64,000 nt of DNA from JAPORY01 sp965215385 (lineage in GTDB: Bacteria > Pseudomonadota > Alphaproteobacteria > Rhodobacterales > Rhodobacteraceae), in NCBI GenBank assembly GCA_965215385.1, contig OZ244059.1, positions 868,001 through 932,000 of the forward strand, in the 5' to 3' direction. The position numbers and the translations under genes are program-made. Shown piece after piece: positions 9,439 through 19,029 of the stretch. The number at the start of each line of letters is the position of its first letter. Position 1 is the stretch's first letter. Below the pieces are notes generated by a model. That model searched no databases. It had not been told where the DNA came from and was given only the letters and a program-made list of their open reading frames with translations.

Positions 9439-9955
9439 ATGCAAATTGGACTTCGTCAATTTGATTCGCAAACATTAGATCGGTTTGCTACGGATCTCCG
9501 TTCTGGGGAGTGGACCCGCCATCGGTTGGCGCGGGAACTTTGTCGGCGAACTGATTGGCATAATGCGCAAGGCAAGCCGTGTCTTTCCGCTGCGGCACGA
9601 GTGTTGCCCGCGTTGTCTGAACGAGTAGGCATTGCCCTTACCGCTCCGCGGCAGGAGCCGCGTTTTGATCGAAAGATTTGCTCGGCACCCCAGCAAGATG
9701 TCCCATGCACGGCCGTCAGTTGTTCGATGGCTGACCTTGGGCCAATATCGCTTCAGTTAGTGACGGATATGACTGAGCGGCGGCTTTGGGAAGCGATGAT
9801 TGACACGCATCATCCGTAAGGATGGACCCGACCACCGGACGGTCAACTGAAATATTGGATTATCTCACAACAGCAGGGGATACTGGACGGGATTGGGTTT
9901 GGCTCTGCCACGCTTCAGTTGCGGGCGCGTGATACCTGGATTGGCTAGTCAGCCA
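9439..9955 (+). pseudogene. Remnant of a DUF4338-Tn5 transposase (N-terminal part)
   Basis: From ATG at 9439 the frame reads about 127 codons to 9819 and contains the DUF4338-type pattern TRHRLARELCRRTDWHN, followed by ADLGPISLQLVTD and RRLWEAMIDTHHP. After the stop, a further DUF4338 motif appears in another frame (ATLQLRARDTWIG near 9915-9945). The catalytic DDE domain is missing. The related but longer gene is at 14218-16483. Confidence 0.75.
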
Positions 9956-9956
9956 C

Positions 9957-10103
9957 CTTTCAACCTGTCACACTTGTATCTGGGATTTTAGTCAATAGTT
10001 TGCTGGCTTGGATCTCTTGCACCGATTGCATCCCGCACTTCAATTGCCCAATTGAGCCGTTCTAGCCAGCAAATTTAGCGACCCAAGTGTGTCGAGTTGA
10101 AAG
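9957..10103 (+). repeat. Nested IS-end unit (147 bp)
   Basis: Bounded by CTTTCAACCTGTCACACTT at 9957 and the inverse of CTTTCAACTCGACACACTT at 10103. It has its own pair of ends but no target duplication of its own. It is either the right end left after an internal deletion or a MITE-sized derivative nested in the larger remnant. Confidence 0.6.
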
Positions 10104-10284
10104 GTAGTCGGGGCGGATTTTGCAGTTTTCACTTTGCGAAACTCCAGAGAGGTGCCCAACGAGTGCTAGCATGAGACAATACCTCTCGCATTTCGAGCAA
10201 AAGCGGTCTACTTCATGAGCAATTTGTCCGAAATCTAAATCGAGATTCAGACCCAACTAGAACCATCGTCCCCGATACCCTGTG

Positions 10285-10318
10285 ACCTGTCGCAAATGCA
10301 GCCGACAGGGGCATTTTT
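10285..10318 (+). terminator. Rho-independent terminator upstream of pyrG
   Basis: Stem CCTGTCG (10285-10291) and CGACAGG (10302-10308), followed by GGCATTTTTT. It reads in the plus direction and probably once ended the secG transcript before the IS insertion pushed secG away. Confidence 0.7.
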
Positions 10319-10437
10319 TATGGTGCTGCTAATATTGCTTTGCTGGAAGTCGGTTTAGAAACTCGCTATCGTCCTGGCAAAGAGCAGAATCCAAGAATTC
10401 GGAACTTGGCAACAAAAATGGGAGGAAAATTTATCGG

Positions 10438-12081
10438 ATGGCGCGGTTCGTATTTATCACGGGCGGAGTGGTGTCATCGCTCGGAAAGGGCCTAGCATCA
10501 GCTGCCTTGGGAGCACTGCTGCAAGCACGTGGTTACACCGTTCGCCTGCGAAAACTAGATCCTTATCTCAACGTGGACCCCGGAACAATGAGCCCGTTCG
10601 AACACGGTGAAGTGTTTGTTACCGATGACGGCGCTGAGACCGACCTTGACCTCGGGCATTACGAACGTTTCACTGGCGTTGCCGCTCGACGAACCGACTC
10701 AATATCGTCCGGTCGGATATACTCGACAGTCTTAGAAAAAGAACGCCGCGGCGATTATCTTGGAAAAACCATTCAGGTTATTCCGCACGTCACCGATGAG
10801 ATCAAAGAGTTTATCGCCATCGGTGAAAATGAAGTCGACTTTATGCTGTGCGAAATCGGCGGCACCGTCGGCGATATTGAAGGCCTTCCCTTTTTTGAAG
10901 CCATTCGCCAATTCAGCCAAGAACAGGGATCGGGTCAATGTATCTTCATGCATCTCACGCTCCTGCCATTTATAGCTGCTAGTGGAGAATTAAAGACGAA
11001 ACCCACCCAGCACTCTGTGAAGGAATTGCGGGCAATAGGAATTGCACCGGACATCCTGCTTTGCCGATCAGAGATTGCTATCCCAGAAAAAGAGCGCCAA
11101 AAACTGGCACTCTTCTGCAACGTCCGAAGCGAAGCTGTGATCGCCGCTCCCGACCTAAAAACGATCTATGATGCGCCACTCGACTATCATCACGAGGGCT
11201 TGGATCAAGCCGTGCTGAACGCGTTCCAAATTAGCCCCGCACCACGGCCTGACCTGTCTCGATGGAAGGACGTCAGTGAGCGATTCCACAAAGCCGAAGG
11301 AAAGATCCGTATCGCCGTTGTGGGCAAATACACCACGATGGAGGACTCTTATAAGTCAATTGTTGAGGCCCTTGCGCATGGCGGTATGGCTAATCGTGTA
11401 CGCGTGGCAGTCGAATGGATTGATGCCGAGGTGTTCGAACACGAGGAACCCGCTTTACACCTAGCTGGTTTCCACGCAATACTCGTACCGGGAGGGTTCG
11501 GCGAGCGGGGGACGGAAGGTATGATTAGAGCTGTCGAATTCGCTCGCAAGCGCAAAGTGCCATACTTTGGTATCTGTCTCGGTATGCAGATGGCCGTCCT
11601 TGAGGTTGCGAGAAATGCTGCTGGATTTCGAGATGCCGTGTCTGAGGAATTTATCTCACAAGAAGGCTCAAAAGGTGCGACCCATATTATTTTTCACCTA
11701 AAGGAGTGGATACAAGGGAAACACAAAATTGAACGACAACTCGGCGACAACAAAGGCGGGACAATGCGCCTCGGTTCCTATCAAGCAATCCTAGCCGAGG
11801 GCTCCAAAGTTGCCCAAGTTTATGGTCAGACACACATTGATGAGCGCCATCGTCATCGCTATGAAGTTGACCGTGAGTACTGTGCGCAACTTGAGAAGAC
11901 GGGTTTGTGCTTTTCTGGAATGTCTCCCGACGGGCGATTACCAGAGATTATCGAATGGCGTGATCACCCTTGGTTTATTGGCGTGCAATTTCATCCTGAG
12001 TTGAAATCCAAACCTTTTCAGCCCCACCCGCTTTTTGCCGACTTTGTTCGTGCCGCGTTAGAAAATAGTCGATTAGTTTAG
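10438..12081 (+). CDS. pyrG: CTP synthase
   Basis: A 547-residue CTP synthase, converting UTP, ATP and glutamine to CTP in the cytosol. The N-terminal synthetase domain starts FVFITGGVVSSLGKG (residues 4-18) with RLRKLDPYLNVDPGTMSPF (36-54) and GEVFVTDDGAETDLDLGHYE. The C-terminal glutamine amidotransferase domain has the nucleophile Cys380 in YFGICLGMQ and the His-Glu pair in VQFHPEL. The length equals that of other CTP synthases. A good ribosome-binding site, GGGAGGA, lies about 12 bases before the ATG. The usual downstream neighbours kdsA and eno are not here; a MITE begins 35 bases after the stop. Confidence 0.97.
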   Translation: MARFVFITGGVVSSLGKGLASAALGALLQARGYTVRLRKLDPYLNVDPGTMSPFEHGEVFVTDDGAETDLDLGHYERFTGVAARRTDSISSGRIYSTVLEKERRGDYLGKTIQVIPHVTDEIKEFIAIGENEVDFMLCEIGGTVGDIEGLPFFEAIRQFSQEQGSGQCIFMHLTLLPFIAASGELKTKPTQHSVKELRAIGIAPDILLCRSEIAIPEKERQKLALFCNVRSEAVIAAPDLKTIYDAPLDYHHEGLDQAVLNAFQISPAPRPDLSRWKDVSERFHKAEGKIRIAVVGKYTTMEDSYKSIVEALAHGGMANRVRVAVEWIDAEVFEHEEPALHLAGFHAILVPGGFGERGTEGMIRAVEFARKRKVPYFGICLGMQMAVLEVARNAAGFRDAVSEEFISQEGSKGATHIIFHLKEWIQGKHKIERQLGDNKGGTMRLGSYQAILAEGSKVAQVYGQTHIDERHRHRYEVDREYCAQLEKTGLCFSGMSPDGRLPEIIEWRDHPWFIGVQFHPELKSKPFQPHPLFADFVRAALENSRLV

Positions 12082-12115
12082 CGCAACTATCGCTATAAAC
12101 ATTTCATTGTAAATT

Positions 12116-12360
12116 CAGACATCTTGACATCGTGAACTGCAATAAATTCCCTTAATCGCAAAAAAACTAAGAAGAATAGGGACTTACGCTATTGAGATCA
12201 AACAAACGCATCCTATATCCCCTAAAATTTTGGTTGATACCGATTCGCCGGCAAATATCCGATCAACTGCCTATCAGCCTCACCCCCCCCCAACTGCACA
12301 ATGCCGGTGAAATGGCATCACTTTGAGGCAAGAAAAAAGGTCCTGAGGTCAAGATGTCTG
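12116..12360 (-). repeat. MITE copy B (245 bp, inverted) with AAATT target duplication
   Basis: Same element as 1566-1806 but in the opposite orientation. It is flanked by AAATT at 12111-12115 and 12361-12365. The right end lies about 50 bases before the TerB-like start at 12414, so the promoter of that gene may be partly inside or directly beside the repeat. A short G tract of the other copies has expanded here to a 9-base run, C9 on the plus strand at 12283-12291. Confidence 0.85.
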
Positions 12361-12413
12361 AAATTACTAACAACCACTGCCGCGCACAGTAAATCTTATT
12401 CCGAGAGAGCACC

Positions 12414-12869
12414 ATGCTGGCAAAATTACTGCAAAGGCTGTCCAACTCCCCGCCCCCGCAAGCCGCTTCTTCCTATTCAAAAGGTCAAGTAGCCCTTGCC
12501 GCTTTGATGGTACGAATTGCTCGTGCGGACGGGCAATACACAAAAGATGAAGCCACAGAAATTGATCAATTTCTGGTCAGGAGGTTCGATGTAACTCTCG
12601 ACACCGCAGCTTCTTTGCGGGGGGAAGCCGAAGCCTTCGAAGCTATCGCAACGGACACAGTTCGATTCACGCGAGAAATCAAGCAATCTGTCAACCACGA
12701 AGATCGTCTGAGCGTCATCGAAGGTTTATGGACAATCGCACTCGCCGACGACAATCGTGACCACAACGAAGACGCAGTAATTCGACTGGCAACCAACTTG
12801 TTGGGGATTACCGATGTCGAGAGTGCTCAAGCACGTCAAAGGGTGAGTAAGGGTTGCTCTTCGAGTTAA
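12414..12869 (+). CDS. TerB-family (tellurite resistance-like) protein
   Basis: A 151-residue, mostly helical acidic protein with the TerB domain pattern: VALAALMVRIARADGQYTKDE (about 26-46), then a second related half around HEDRLSVIEGLWTIALADD (about 98-116) and DHNEDAVIRLATNLLGI. In the TerB fold, paired Asp/Glu clusters bind a metal ion. Many single TerB-like proteins are found in alphaproteobacteria without any link to tellurite, so no phenotype is claimed. It lies between MITE copies B and C, with a C14 tract after it. Confidence 0.75.
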   Translation: MLAKLLQRLSNSPPPQAASSYSKGQVALAALMVRIARADGQYTKDEATEIDQFLVRRFDVTLDTAASLRGEAEAFEAIATDTVRFTREIKQSVNHEDRLSVIEGLWTIALADDNRDHNEDAVIRLATNLLGITDVESAQARQRVSKGCSSS

Positions 12870-12981
12870 CAGAATTTCGACCAATCGGGCTGCGTTTAAC
12901 TCCCTTTAACCCTGCTGGCACCAACTAATCGTGTTGCACACGCTAACTCTCGCAGAATTTTGAGTGAGCAATAATGGGATT

Positions 12982-12995
12982 CCCCCCCCCCCCCC
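12982..12995. repeat. Poly-C tract (14 C)
   Basis: An uninterrupted run of 14 C in the intergenic space between the TerB-like gene and the coiled-coil gene. Tracts of this length are prone to slippage. No gene start is clearly placed to be switched by it. Confidence 0.7.
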
Positions 12996-13046
12996 TTGGT
13001 ACTGGAATCGATTAGTCTGAGCAAATTGGTTTAGTATTTCAAGAGC

Positions 13047-13472
13047 TCAGTAACCAAAACCCAAGGCTAGAGCCTCAACTAAAGGAGTGCCGCCGCGCCA
13101 ATGATCTAGACTTGCGAACCCCATCATGATGACAAACATTCCGCGCAATATATCTACCTTGCAAGTCGCGAGATCACTTCTGATAGCCACTATTTCGCCC
13201 TCGGCGGCGGCGACCCTGCACTCCAAGTAGGAGAGGTCGGCCTTGGAGGCGACTCTACTCTCCAAAGATGTAAGATCGGCCTTGGAGGCGACTCTGTCCT
13301 CAAAGGAGGCGATGTTCTCCTTGACAGATTCAATGTCTTCATTTGTTGCGACATCGCCAACCAGATGGCGATGAATAACTCTTGCTGTTCCTTCTGCTTG
13401 CTTCGGCTGAAAGTCAAAGTCGTGCTCAAGTTCCTTGGCGATGGCAAGAGTGTCATAGGCAGGTTGAGACAC
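13047..13472 (-). CDS. Coiled-coil protein with C-terminal membrane helix (DUF1640-like)
   Basis: A 141-residue protein starting with GTG at 13472; AAGGA lies 9 bases upstream. The N terminus DTLAIAKELEHDFDFQPKQAE resembles the opening of DUF1640/CCDC90-like proteins. A coiled coil with near-repeats (VASKADLTSLESR, VASKADLSYLECR) covers about 55-110, and a hydrophobic helix (GMFVIMMGFASL) sits near the C terminus. Relatives are small trimeric membrane-anchored coiled coils, often next to mobile DNA; function unknown. The repeated KADL units come from an in-gene duplication visible at the DNA level. Confidence 0.6.
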   Translation of the reverse strand: MSQPAYDTLAIAKELEHDFDFQPKQAEGTARVIHRHLVGDVATNEDIESVKENIASFEDRVASKADLTSLESRVASKADLSYLECRVAAAEGEIVAIRSDLATCKVDILRGMFVIMMGFASLDHWRGGTPLVEALALGFGY

Positions 13473-13619
13473 TCAGCGGAATCCTTTCTAACTTTAGAGA
13501 CGACCAAAACTTATTGCGTCCAATTTCGATTCTCGGGTTGCTCGCCAGTAAAGCACTTATCTAACACTATTTTTGACGGTACCAAAAAGCATTATTATTC
13601 AAGCAAAAGTTCTCAATTT
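13473..13619. other. Leader of the coiled-coil gene
   Basis: Short intergenic region between the GTG start at 13472 and MITE copy C. It must contain the promoter of the coiled-coil gene. Confidence 0.4.
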
Positions 13620-13865
13620 CAGATGCCTTGACTTCGGGATCTTTTTTCTTGCCTCAAAGTGATGCCATTTCACCGGCATCGTGCAGTTGGAGGTGAGACT
13701 GGTAGGCAGTTGATCGGATATTTGCCGGCGAATCGGCATCAACCAAAATTTTAGGGGATAAAGGATGCGTTTGTTTGACGTCACAATAGCGTAAGTCCCT
13801 ATTCTTCTTAGTTTTTTTTGCGCGATTGAGTGAATTTATTGCAGTTCACGATGTCAAGATGTCTG
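13620..13865 (+). repeat. MITE copy C (246 bp) with AATTT target duplication
   Basis: Direct orientation relative to copy A. Flanked by AATTT at 13615-13619 and 13866-13870. The left end is slightly degenerate (CAGATGCCTTGAC), while the right end is intact (GTCAAGATGTCTG). Confidence 0.85.
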
Positions 13866-14153
13866 AATTTAGGGTGAAAACAACCGACTTGGGTTTTACC
13901 TCTGCCACCAGGTTAGCACGATTTCGAAGCCACTGCGTGTTCCTCTGTAAAATCATCCGAAACCTTCTTTGCTAACGCTGCGCATCTCACAGTCCAATCC
14001 AACTTCTCGCTCAAACGGATGACGATGCCCAATTCACAGCAATTCACTGCCGCCCGCAAGTTGCTAATAATCGGCAGCAAGACAGGATTTTCAGCGGCAA
14101 ACCAAACATAAACGACCGCAACAAGTAAATCTCTTGCGACGGCACCAACGGTC
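13866..14153. other. No recognisable gene (13866-14153)
   Basis: Unclassified DNA between MITE copy C and the left end of the IS4-type element. Confidence 0.4.
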
Positions 14154-16486
14154 TTTCAACATCCCCTGCGTGACTCGATCTAGGTCTCCGTTCGATTCGC
14201 AAAAAAAGGCGGTTGTTATGCGAATCGGATTTCGACATTTCACCCGCGAGACGGTTGTTTGGTTAACGAATGTTCTGACGGAAGGCACCGGCACGCGTTC
14301 TTCTATTGGGAAAGAGTTGTGTGAACGCGAGGATTGGCGGAATGAGGGTGGTGACCTTTGCCTCGCTTCGGCGCGTCTGACCTTACCGGCGATGGCTCGG
14401 CGGTTACAGTTAGACCTGCCGTCAGCGGGTTCGAGGGGGCGATTGACGGCGGCTTTGCGGTCACCCAAATGCGATTATCCGGATCGGGTTGTCGCCGGTT
14501 CTTTAGTTGCCGCCGGGACGATTTCGGTGGTGCCGATGTCGGCGGCCGAAACGACAGAAGCGCGGTCGATGCTGGCACGCCGGGCAGCCGTCGGCGTTAT
14601 TGGATCGTCTCGTCAGTGTAGGGCCGCTGCAGTCAACGGATTGCGGGGGCCGCTTGTTGGCATCACGATGCCGGCGATATGGCGATCGGTTGGTCGCCCG
14701 CGATGCGCATCTTAGCGAAGTGATCACCAACGACCGTTTTGTGCTGTTACCGGGGGTAAAGCTTCATGGCTTCGCCGCGCCGGCACTGACGCTCTGGGCC
14801 ACGCGGGTGGCGGATGATTGGCTCGCGCGCTATGGGGTCCGTCCGATCTGGACGTACAGTTTTGTGGGCGTTGCTTATAGCGGGCGAGCTATCGGGCCGC
14901 CGGTTGGGTGCATTGTCCACCGGCGCAAGTTCGGACCCGCAAGAACAAACCCCGGGTCTATGGGTTGCCGCTCGCGGACAACTGGCAGGCGGTTCTGTAT
15001 GCGGAACCGCCGCGAGTACTGGGTGATCGCCCGCCGTTAGATCTGGCGGCGAACGACACCCCGAGTTGGGCGCAGCTCGAATACGGTCGGAGCCGCCTGA
15101 GTGACACGCGGCTGCGGGAACGATTGGTCGCCATGGGCGACGCTTGGCAGGAGCGGCGAGGGGCGACCTTGCCGGTGATTTTTCCGGGGCTGGCGGCGCA
15201 GAAAGCCGCCTATCGTTTCTTGTCCAATAAGCATGTGCGCGTGCCCGATATTTTGGAACCGCATCAAGCAGCAATGGTTGCTCGGTGCCAAAGCCAGTCG
15301 CCTATTTTAGCGGTGGAAGACACGACGATGTTGTATTATAGCGGTTACACGCCGCCCGATGGGCTGGTTGCGATTGGCGGTGGCGGTTCGGGAGCCAAGA
15401 TCTCGCGGCGCCTATGACGGTGGCCTTTTCGCCCGCTGGGTTGGCGTTAGGGGTGTTACAACTGGACGCGGATTTTCGCGTGGTTGATGCGACTGATGCG
15501 CGGGAACACGATGACAGCCAGCGTTGGTTAGACGGGTTTCATCGCGGGCCAGAGTTAGCGGCGGCATGTCTGCGCCGTCACGTCATCGTGCTTGGTGACC
15601 GCGAGAGTGACATCTGGTCGGTGTTGACCGAAGGTTTGCGTTCCGCCGCGAACGACAGCCGTGGTTTGTTAGTGCGGCGTGTCGCTCTAAGAGCCGACGG
15701 GTGCCGACCGATCAGGGAGCGCAGAACCGGTTCACGCATACCGATGGGTGGACCCCGATCACGACCAAGAGCCTTGATATGCCCGCGTGTGGCGGGCCGC
15801 GGCCTCGCCCCGGTCGCCTCGGTCATCGCGGCGTCACGTTGACGGTGAAGGCAGGGTGGGTCGAGATCCTGCCGCCGTCGGAGCAACCCGTCGGGACCCC
15901 GACTTGTCGGCTGCTGGCGGTGCGGGTGCAAGAACGCCAGCCGCGGTCGCGCTAGCAGCCCCTTGATTGGTTGCTGTTGACGACCGAAGGGGAGCCCACG
16001 GCCGAAAATGCCTTGCCGATCATCGAATGATACGAAAAACGCTGGCAGATCGAAGAGTACTTCTCGGCCCTCAAGACTGGCACCCGCATCACCGACCGAC
16101 GCTGGCAAGCGGCCGACGATCTGCGCCATTGCCTCGCCTTTGATGCCATCACGGCGTGTACCGTAATGTCGCTTGAGCGGCTCGCCCGCAGTGACCCCGA
16201 GACGCCGGCCGAAACCGGGGTTCATCCGGATGAGATTGAAATGTTAGCCGTGCTCCTGACGAAGCCGAAACATCGGGGCAAACGGGGTCCACCGACTGCG
16301 TCACCAACGATCCTTGAGTTTGTGATTAACGCCGGACGCCTCGCTGGCTTTCGGCCGATCAATCGGCGACCAACCCCTAGTACGCGCAAACGGTGGGAAG
16401 GGTATACGATCCTGTCCAACTTCGTGGAAAACTATCGGGCACTCAAAAACCACTGGCACCCCGAGTCAACTGTGGCGTGTTGAAAG
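14154..16486 (+). mobile_element. Tn5/IS4-type insertion sequence with DUF4338-containing transposase (degenerate)
   Basis: A 2.33-kb element. Left end CTTTCAACATCCCC...GACTCG, right end read inward CTTTCAACACGCCAC...GACTCG, about 25 bp each with mismatches. Flanks ACCAACGGT (14145-14153) and GGCAACGGT (16487-16495) match in 7 of 9 positions, a decayed 9-bp target duplication. The last ~900 bp recur almost unchanged at 26620-27519. Confidence 0.8.
14218..16483 (+). pseudogene. DUF4338-Tn5 type transposase, broken by frameshifts
   Basis: Starts at ATG 14218. The N-terminal DUF4338-like part includes IGKELCEREDWRNEGGDLCL and, after a frameshift, VADDWLARYGVRPIWTYSFV (about 14805-14865). The Tn5-type DNA-binding domain then follows (AQLEYGRSRLSDTRLRERLV and AAQKAAYRFLSNKHV near 15070-15240), then the DDE catalytic part (ILAVEDTTMLYYSG, VLGDRESDIW) and the C-terminal part with EKRWQIEEYFSALKTG near 16035-16080. 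At least four frame changes split the gene, so it cannot make a full transposase. An intact ancestor would have been roughly 750 residues. Confidence 0.8.
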
Positions 16487-16495
16487 GGCAACGGT

Positions 16496-17140
16496 GCTCG
16501 GTTCCAATTGAACAATTTGAAGGCGCAGCCATTTTCGGACATAAAGTTCACATCACTTCCTAAAAAATTTGATGAACCTTTGCCGATTGGCGAGGGTCAC
16601 AAAAAGCCAATAGAAATTCCCAATACCTGCTATCTGATATGACAAAAAACTTGTCAGGGCACAAAAAATTCGGTCAAGAGTCAGTCAGGTACGGCGGGAA
16701 TGTTGCAAGAATTATGTCGAACTCAAAACAGTGGTACAGTGCCGGTCACGATTGACGATATTCTCGAAGCTTTACTAGAGCATCACAAATCTCGCCGACG
16801 TTTGCATTTTCGAACTGAAGAATAGCAATTGCTAACACTCCAGAGTTTCTCCGTGCAGCAAACCAACAGCTGCCTCAACCAACTCGGAAAATTAACTGCC
16901 AATAAAATCTCTTTGAAGCCATTGACAAAACCCCGCAACAAACTTCAACTCGAGGCATCAAAAAAATCTTGGCAGTGCTCGCTATCTGGTCGAAATAATT
17001 TCCGCAATTCTGACCCTGCCGCCGTCGACATACAACCTTAATCAATTGACACACTGATCAATTGTTGTCAGCCTTCAACTTAATTGCCGTTCCGAATAAA
17101 TTCTGCGACTTAGTTCCTTACAAAAATCGACTGGTACGTC
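16496..17140. other. Gene-poor gap before the amidotransferase gene
   Basis: One 41-codon frame at 16700-16825 (ending KSRRRLHFRTEE) has no ribosome-binding site and no recognised family; it may be a gene fragment. The rest is AT-rich with no clear structure and includes the promoter for the amidotransferase. Confidence 0.4.
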
Positions 17141-17824
17141 ATGAAAATAGGTATCCTCCAGTGTGGTCATGCGCCAGCAGCGTTGCGAACCAAATATGGC
17201 GATTTTACCGACCTCTATGAGGCACTCCTGTCCGATTATGAATTCCAATTTACGAGATACGATGTTGTTTCAGGAAAATTTCCCGAGAATGCTTCCACCG
17301 CCGACGGTTGGCTCATCTCTGGCTCGAAGCACGCTACGTATGAAAGTCACGCTTGGATTGCTCCACTAGAAGCGTACATTCGAGCAATCGTGAAGACGCA
17401 CCGCCCCCTAATCGGAGTGTGTTTCGGTCATCAAATTATTGCGCAAGCTTTGGGAGGAAGAGTGACGCAGTCCCCGCACGGCTGGACCGTCGGCGCGACC
17501 ACTTATCAAACCAAGAACGGCCCACTCGTGTTAAACGCGTGGCATCAAGACCAAGTCACGACTAAACCTCCTGACGCTGAAGTCGCAGCAAGCAACCGCC
17601 TATGTAAATATGCAATCTTAACATACGGCAATACCATCTGGACGACTCAAGCACATCCCGAGTTTGGTGCCGATTTCATTCTCGGTTTGATCGAGTCTCG
17701 CAAGAAGGCAGGCATTCCCTCGTCGCTCTTGACAAAGGCAAAAGCAAAATTGAATGAATCCACCGACAGTGCCAAAGTCGCCGATTACATGGCGAAGTTC
17801 TTCTACGAGGCGCATACCATCTGA
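17141..17824 (+). CDS. Class I glutamine amidotransferase (GMP synthase-like)
   Basis: A 227-residue stand-alone class I glutamine amidotransferase domain. The nucleophile is Cys94 in IGVCFGHQIIAQALGG, and the rest of the triad is His172/Glu174 in AHPEF. Family members hydrolyse gamma-glutamyl amides or donate ammonia. In many alphaproteobacteria such a gene sits beside a gamma-glutamylputrescine-type oxidase and a glutamine-synthetase-like ligase. Here an oxidase of that type follows 74 bases downstream but is broken, so the pathway (polyamine or amine use) has probably been lost and this gene may be left over. The protein itself shows no damage. Confidence 0.8.
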   Translation: MKIGILQCGHAPAALRTKYGDFTDLYEALLSDYEFQFTRYDVVSGKFPENASTADGWLISGSKHATYESHAWIAPLEAYIRAIVKTHRPLIGVCFGHQIIAQALGGRVTQSPHGWTVGATTYQTKNGPLVLNAWHQDQVTTKPPDAEVAASNRLCKYAILTYGNTIWTTQAHPEFGADFILGLIESRKKAGIPSSLLTKAKAKLNESTDSAKVADYMAKFFYEAHTI

Positions 17825-17897
17825 CCCCAACGAAGGATCCTCGCTTCTGTTAGCAAAATCTATTCTAGGGATCCGCCGCCGATAGGAGAATTGATCG

Positions 17898-19029
17898 TTG
17901 ACCTCCTCACATTGTAATGAACTGCCACACTATCCCAACAGTTGGTATGCTGCGACGACCACAATGACTACGGCACGCAGGGTACCGAGCAAAAATGTGA
18001 AAGCCGACGTTTGTGTTATCGGTGCTGGACTCACGGGTCTCTCAGCTGCCCTACATCTCGCTCAACTTGGAAGACAAGTGATTGTGCTCGAAGCTCGTCG
18101 CACTGCCTACGGTACTTAGGGCCGAAATGGTCGGCAATTGAATTCTGGCCAAAGCCTCGATCAAGATATGCTTCGGCAACGGGTCGGCATCAGCGACGCT
18201 ATGAAATTATGGCCTTTGGCCAAAGATGCCAAGCATTTAGTCAAGACCTTAATCACTCAACATAATATAGACTGTCACCTGCGACCGGGTGTCGCACGGG
18301 TCGGATTCAAGTCGAGAGATATAACAAAACTCTACAAATACGCTGAACTGTTTCGCGACACCTATGATTATCAAAGCGTTGAAACGCTCAACGCCAACGC
18401 CATGCGTGATTTGTCGCCAGCTTCGATCTACCGCGGTGGAATGATGGACTGGGGCGCGGCAGATCTCCATCCGCTAAGATTTGCCCTTGGATTGGCTTCC
18501 GTTGCCGAGGCATCGGGAGCCAAGATCTACGAATTGACCACCGCGAATTCGATTAAAGCAAACCGACCGCTTGAAGATACTACCGACAACGGCAAAGTAT
18601 TGGCCGACTTCGTCATTCTGGCGTGTAATGGCTACCTCGGCCAACTCAATTAGCAGGTCGCAAAGCGGGTGTATCGAATCCACAATTACATTGTGGCAAC
18701 AACTCCACTCAAGGATGAAGTAAAGCAGATATTAACGAGGGACATCGCAGTTTTTGATACACAGTTTGTCGTCAATTATTTTCGACTTAGTCACGATAAT
18801 CGCCTGCTCTTCGGCGGCGAGGAACGTTCAGGCGGTCAGCAAAATCCGGCCATAGAAAATCTTGTGCGACGACCGACGAGGAGAATTTTTCCACATCTCA
18901 AGCGCATCATCATTGATTATGCTTGAGGCGGAAAGCTTGCGATTACGCGAAACCGCTTTCCCTATTTCGCGCAGCTTGCCCCCAATGTCTTTGCGGCCTC
19001 TGGATACTCTGGACACGGGTCGGGTCTAC
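17898..19029 (+). pseudogene. FAD-dependent amine oxidase, gamma-glutamylputrescine oxidase type (broken)
   Basis: The whole region stays in one frame but contains three internal stops: TAG at 18117-18119, TAG at 18651-18653 and TGA at 18924-18926, the last where family members have Trp (DYA-W-GGK). Conserved parts are VCVIGAGLTGLSAALHLA (FAD-binding), GRNGRQLNSG, RIHNYIVATTPL, RLLFGGEERSG and FPYFAQLAPNVFAASGYSGHG. The C-terminal end is replaced by IS DNA at about 19030. Decay is by point mutation without frameshift, which suggests fairly recent loss. It would have oxidised an amine side chain such as gamma-glutamylputrescine. Confidence 0.85.

Larger units (their letters stand above)
9380..10112 (+). 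mobile_element. Deleted Tn5/IS4-type element between secG and pyrG, with 9-bp target duplication
   Basis: The element is 9389-10103. The left end is CTTTCAGCTCGACACACTT and the right end, read inward, is CTTTCAACTCGACACACTT. Both sides carry GTAGTCGGG (9380-9388 and 10104-10112), an exact 9-bp target duplication, as expected for Tn5/IS50-type transposition. Inside are the first ~140 codons of a transposase and a second, internal left-type end at 9957 (CTTTCAACCTGTCACACTT). Most of the transposase gene has been lost, so the unit cannot move by itself. Confidence 0.85.

Noticed and set aside
12414..12869. Tellurite-resistance operon
   Set aside because: Only a single TerB-like domain is present; no other ter genes are nearby.
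14747..16225. Long minus-strand frames opposite the IS4-type transposase
   Set aside because: They mirror the transposase coding strand and have the skewed Arg/Pro-rich composition of shadow frames.
17898..19029. Stop-codon recoding (TAG/TGA read as amino acids)
   Set aside because: TAG and TGA end many intact genes here (pyrG, the UPF0262 gene, tatB, the amidotransferase), so the oxidase is a pseudogene.
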